Source of the DNA: Psychrobacillus glaciei
GTDB lineage: Bacteria; Bacillota; Bacilli; Bacillales_A; Planococcaceae
DNA length: 64,000 nt
Assembly (NCBI RefSeq): GCF_008973485.1
Contig: NZ_CP031223.1
Span: forward strand, 2,976,001-3,040,000
Reading direction: 5' to 3'
Part shown: positions 63,769-64,000 of the stretch, piece by piece
Position numbering within the stretch: the stretch's first letter is position 1
Layout of the letters: each line of letters begins with the position of its first letter
Notes under the pieces: model-generated
What the model was told of the DNA's origin: nothing
What the model saw: only the letters and a program-made list of their open reading frames with translations
Database searches by the model: none
Position numbers and translations under genes: made by a program

Positions 63769-64000
63769 ATGATAATAAAAAAACATGATGATAAGATCAT
63801 TTATTGCTACTGCTGTCGCAAAAGGACTTTATTTGTACGTCGAGATTTGCATAATAATAGTGGTGTAGAGAGTCATTGTAGTGAATGTTCATACGTTTGG
63901 TTTGAATGGCAAAATCGAGCAGTAGAACGAGAAAAAGAAAAGTGGATTGAATACAATGGAGAAGTAGCAAATAAAACAAATGGCGGTCAAATATTTATAC
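63769..64000 (+). CDS. Zinc-finger-like cargo protein (partial, runs off right edge)
   Basis: The first 77 codons are visible. ATG has TTGGAGGGAAAGTTTATT upstream. The N-terminus IIYCYCCRKRTLFVRRD, followed by VESHCSECSYVWFEWQ, gives two CxxC pairs that could hold zinc, as in small HNH or McrA-like proteins. It is divergent from tniQ1 and is the first gene of the presumed cargo region. Family not recognised. Confidence 0.55.
   Translation, partial: MIIKKHDDKIIYCYCCRKRTLFVRRDLHNNSGVESHCSECSYVWFEWQNRAVEREKEKWIEYNGEVANKTNGGQIFI

Larger units (their letters stand above)
56306..64000 (-). mobile_element. Tn7-like transposon with TnsAB fusion and two TniQ proteins (partial)
   Basis: Operon tniQ1-tnsAB-tnsC-tniQ2-small ORF on the minus strand between 56818 and 63540, with a plus-strand cargo gene beginning at 63769. 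The left boundary is placed only approximately, between the RNA terminator at 56305 and the operon terminator at 56731. That stretch of about 430 bp has AT-rich imperfect repeats (for example near 56525, 56591 and 56620, pattern ACTTAT..TTTATT..TTTTT) which may be TnsB sites, but I could not prove end sequences or a 5-bp target duplication. The right end is outside the window. Confidence 0.82.

Noticed and set aside
56306-64000. CRISPR array or cas genes belonging to the Tn7-like element
   Set aside because: I looked for regularly spaced repeats of 25-40 bases and for Cas-like proteins and saw none inside the window. Cargo beyond 64000 is not visible.
1-64000. tRNA or rRNA genes
   Set aside because: No GTTCRANYC-type T-arm with a matching acceptor stem and no rRNA signature sequences were recognised.

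Overview
The window looks like a chromosomal segment of an AT-rich, spore-former-type Firmicute, most likely Bacillales and probably the Planococcaceae/Lysinibacillus-Psychrobacillus side. The reasons are strong AGGAGG-type ribosome binding sites with many TTG/GTG starts, a bacillithiol-reductase-like (YpdA) remnant, a YwqCDE-type phosphotyrosine module, a DUF4083 small protein, LtaS and HelD. The genus is inference; no rRNA or tRNA was found to settle it.

Layout. 1-9969 (minus strand) is an exopolysaccharide/capsule operon running off the left edge: initiating sugar transferase, YwqE-type phosphatase, YwqC-type chain-length modulator, YwqD-type tyrosine kinase, a broken sugar aminotransferase, RfbA, RfbB, an epimerase, a truncated acyltransferase, two glycosyltransferases and an EpsG-like membrane protein. 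10.1-14 kb holds an ECF sigma/membrane anti-sigma pair and a fused two-domain ABC permease. 14-31.5 kb is mixed housekeeping and accessory sequence: glutaminase, MgtC with a possible 33-residue downstream ORF, Old Yellow Enzyme, Hsp20, an RND pump, a YfcC transporter and an M20 peptidase, with many decayed genes and repeats. 31.7-36.3 kb holds a PLP decarboxylase and a c-di-GMP-I riboswitch operon (STAS-like protein, GNAT, chemotaxis receptor). 37-55 kb holds DUF2812/PadR, HelD, a phosphoesterase, a methyltransferase, a DUF4822 lipoprotein/two-component/ankyrin lipoprotein cluster, an ArsR-MFS efflux unit, LtaS and an HTH protein.

56.3-64 kb is the transposition module of a Tn7-like element: tniQ, a tnsA-tnsB fusion, tnsC, a second tniQ and a small translationally coupled ORF. 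A zinc-finger cargo gene runs off the right edge. Just outside its presumed end lies a promoter/structured-RNA/terminator unit that may be the attachment site or a riboswitch cut off from its gene.

Two themes run through the window. First, gene decay is common: at least six otherwise recognisable genes carry single in-frame stops or frameshifts (aminotransferase, YpdA, VOC protein, response regulator, HNH protein, a 36.4-kb remnant). Second, there are two families of interspersed repeats: GC-rich mosaic elements of about 120-190 bp, and palindromic elements of about 85 bp lying directly behind gene stop codons. All functional calls are from reading the translations and motifs; no database search was run.
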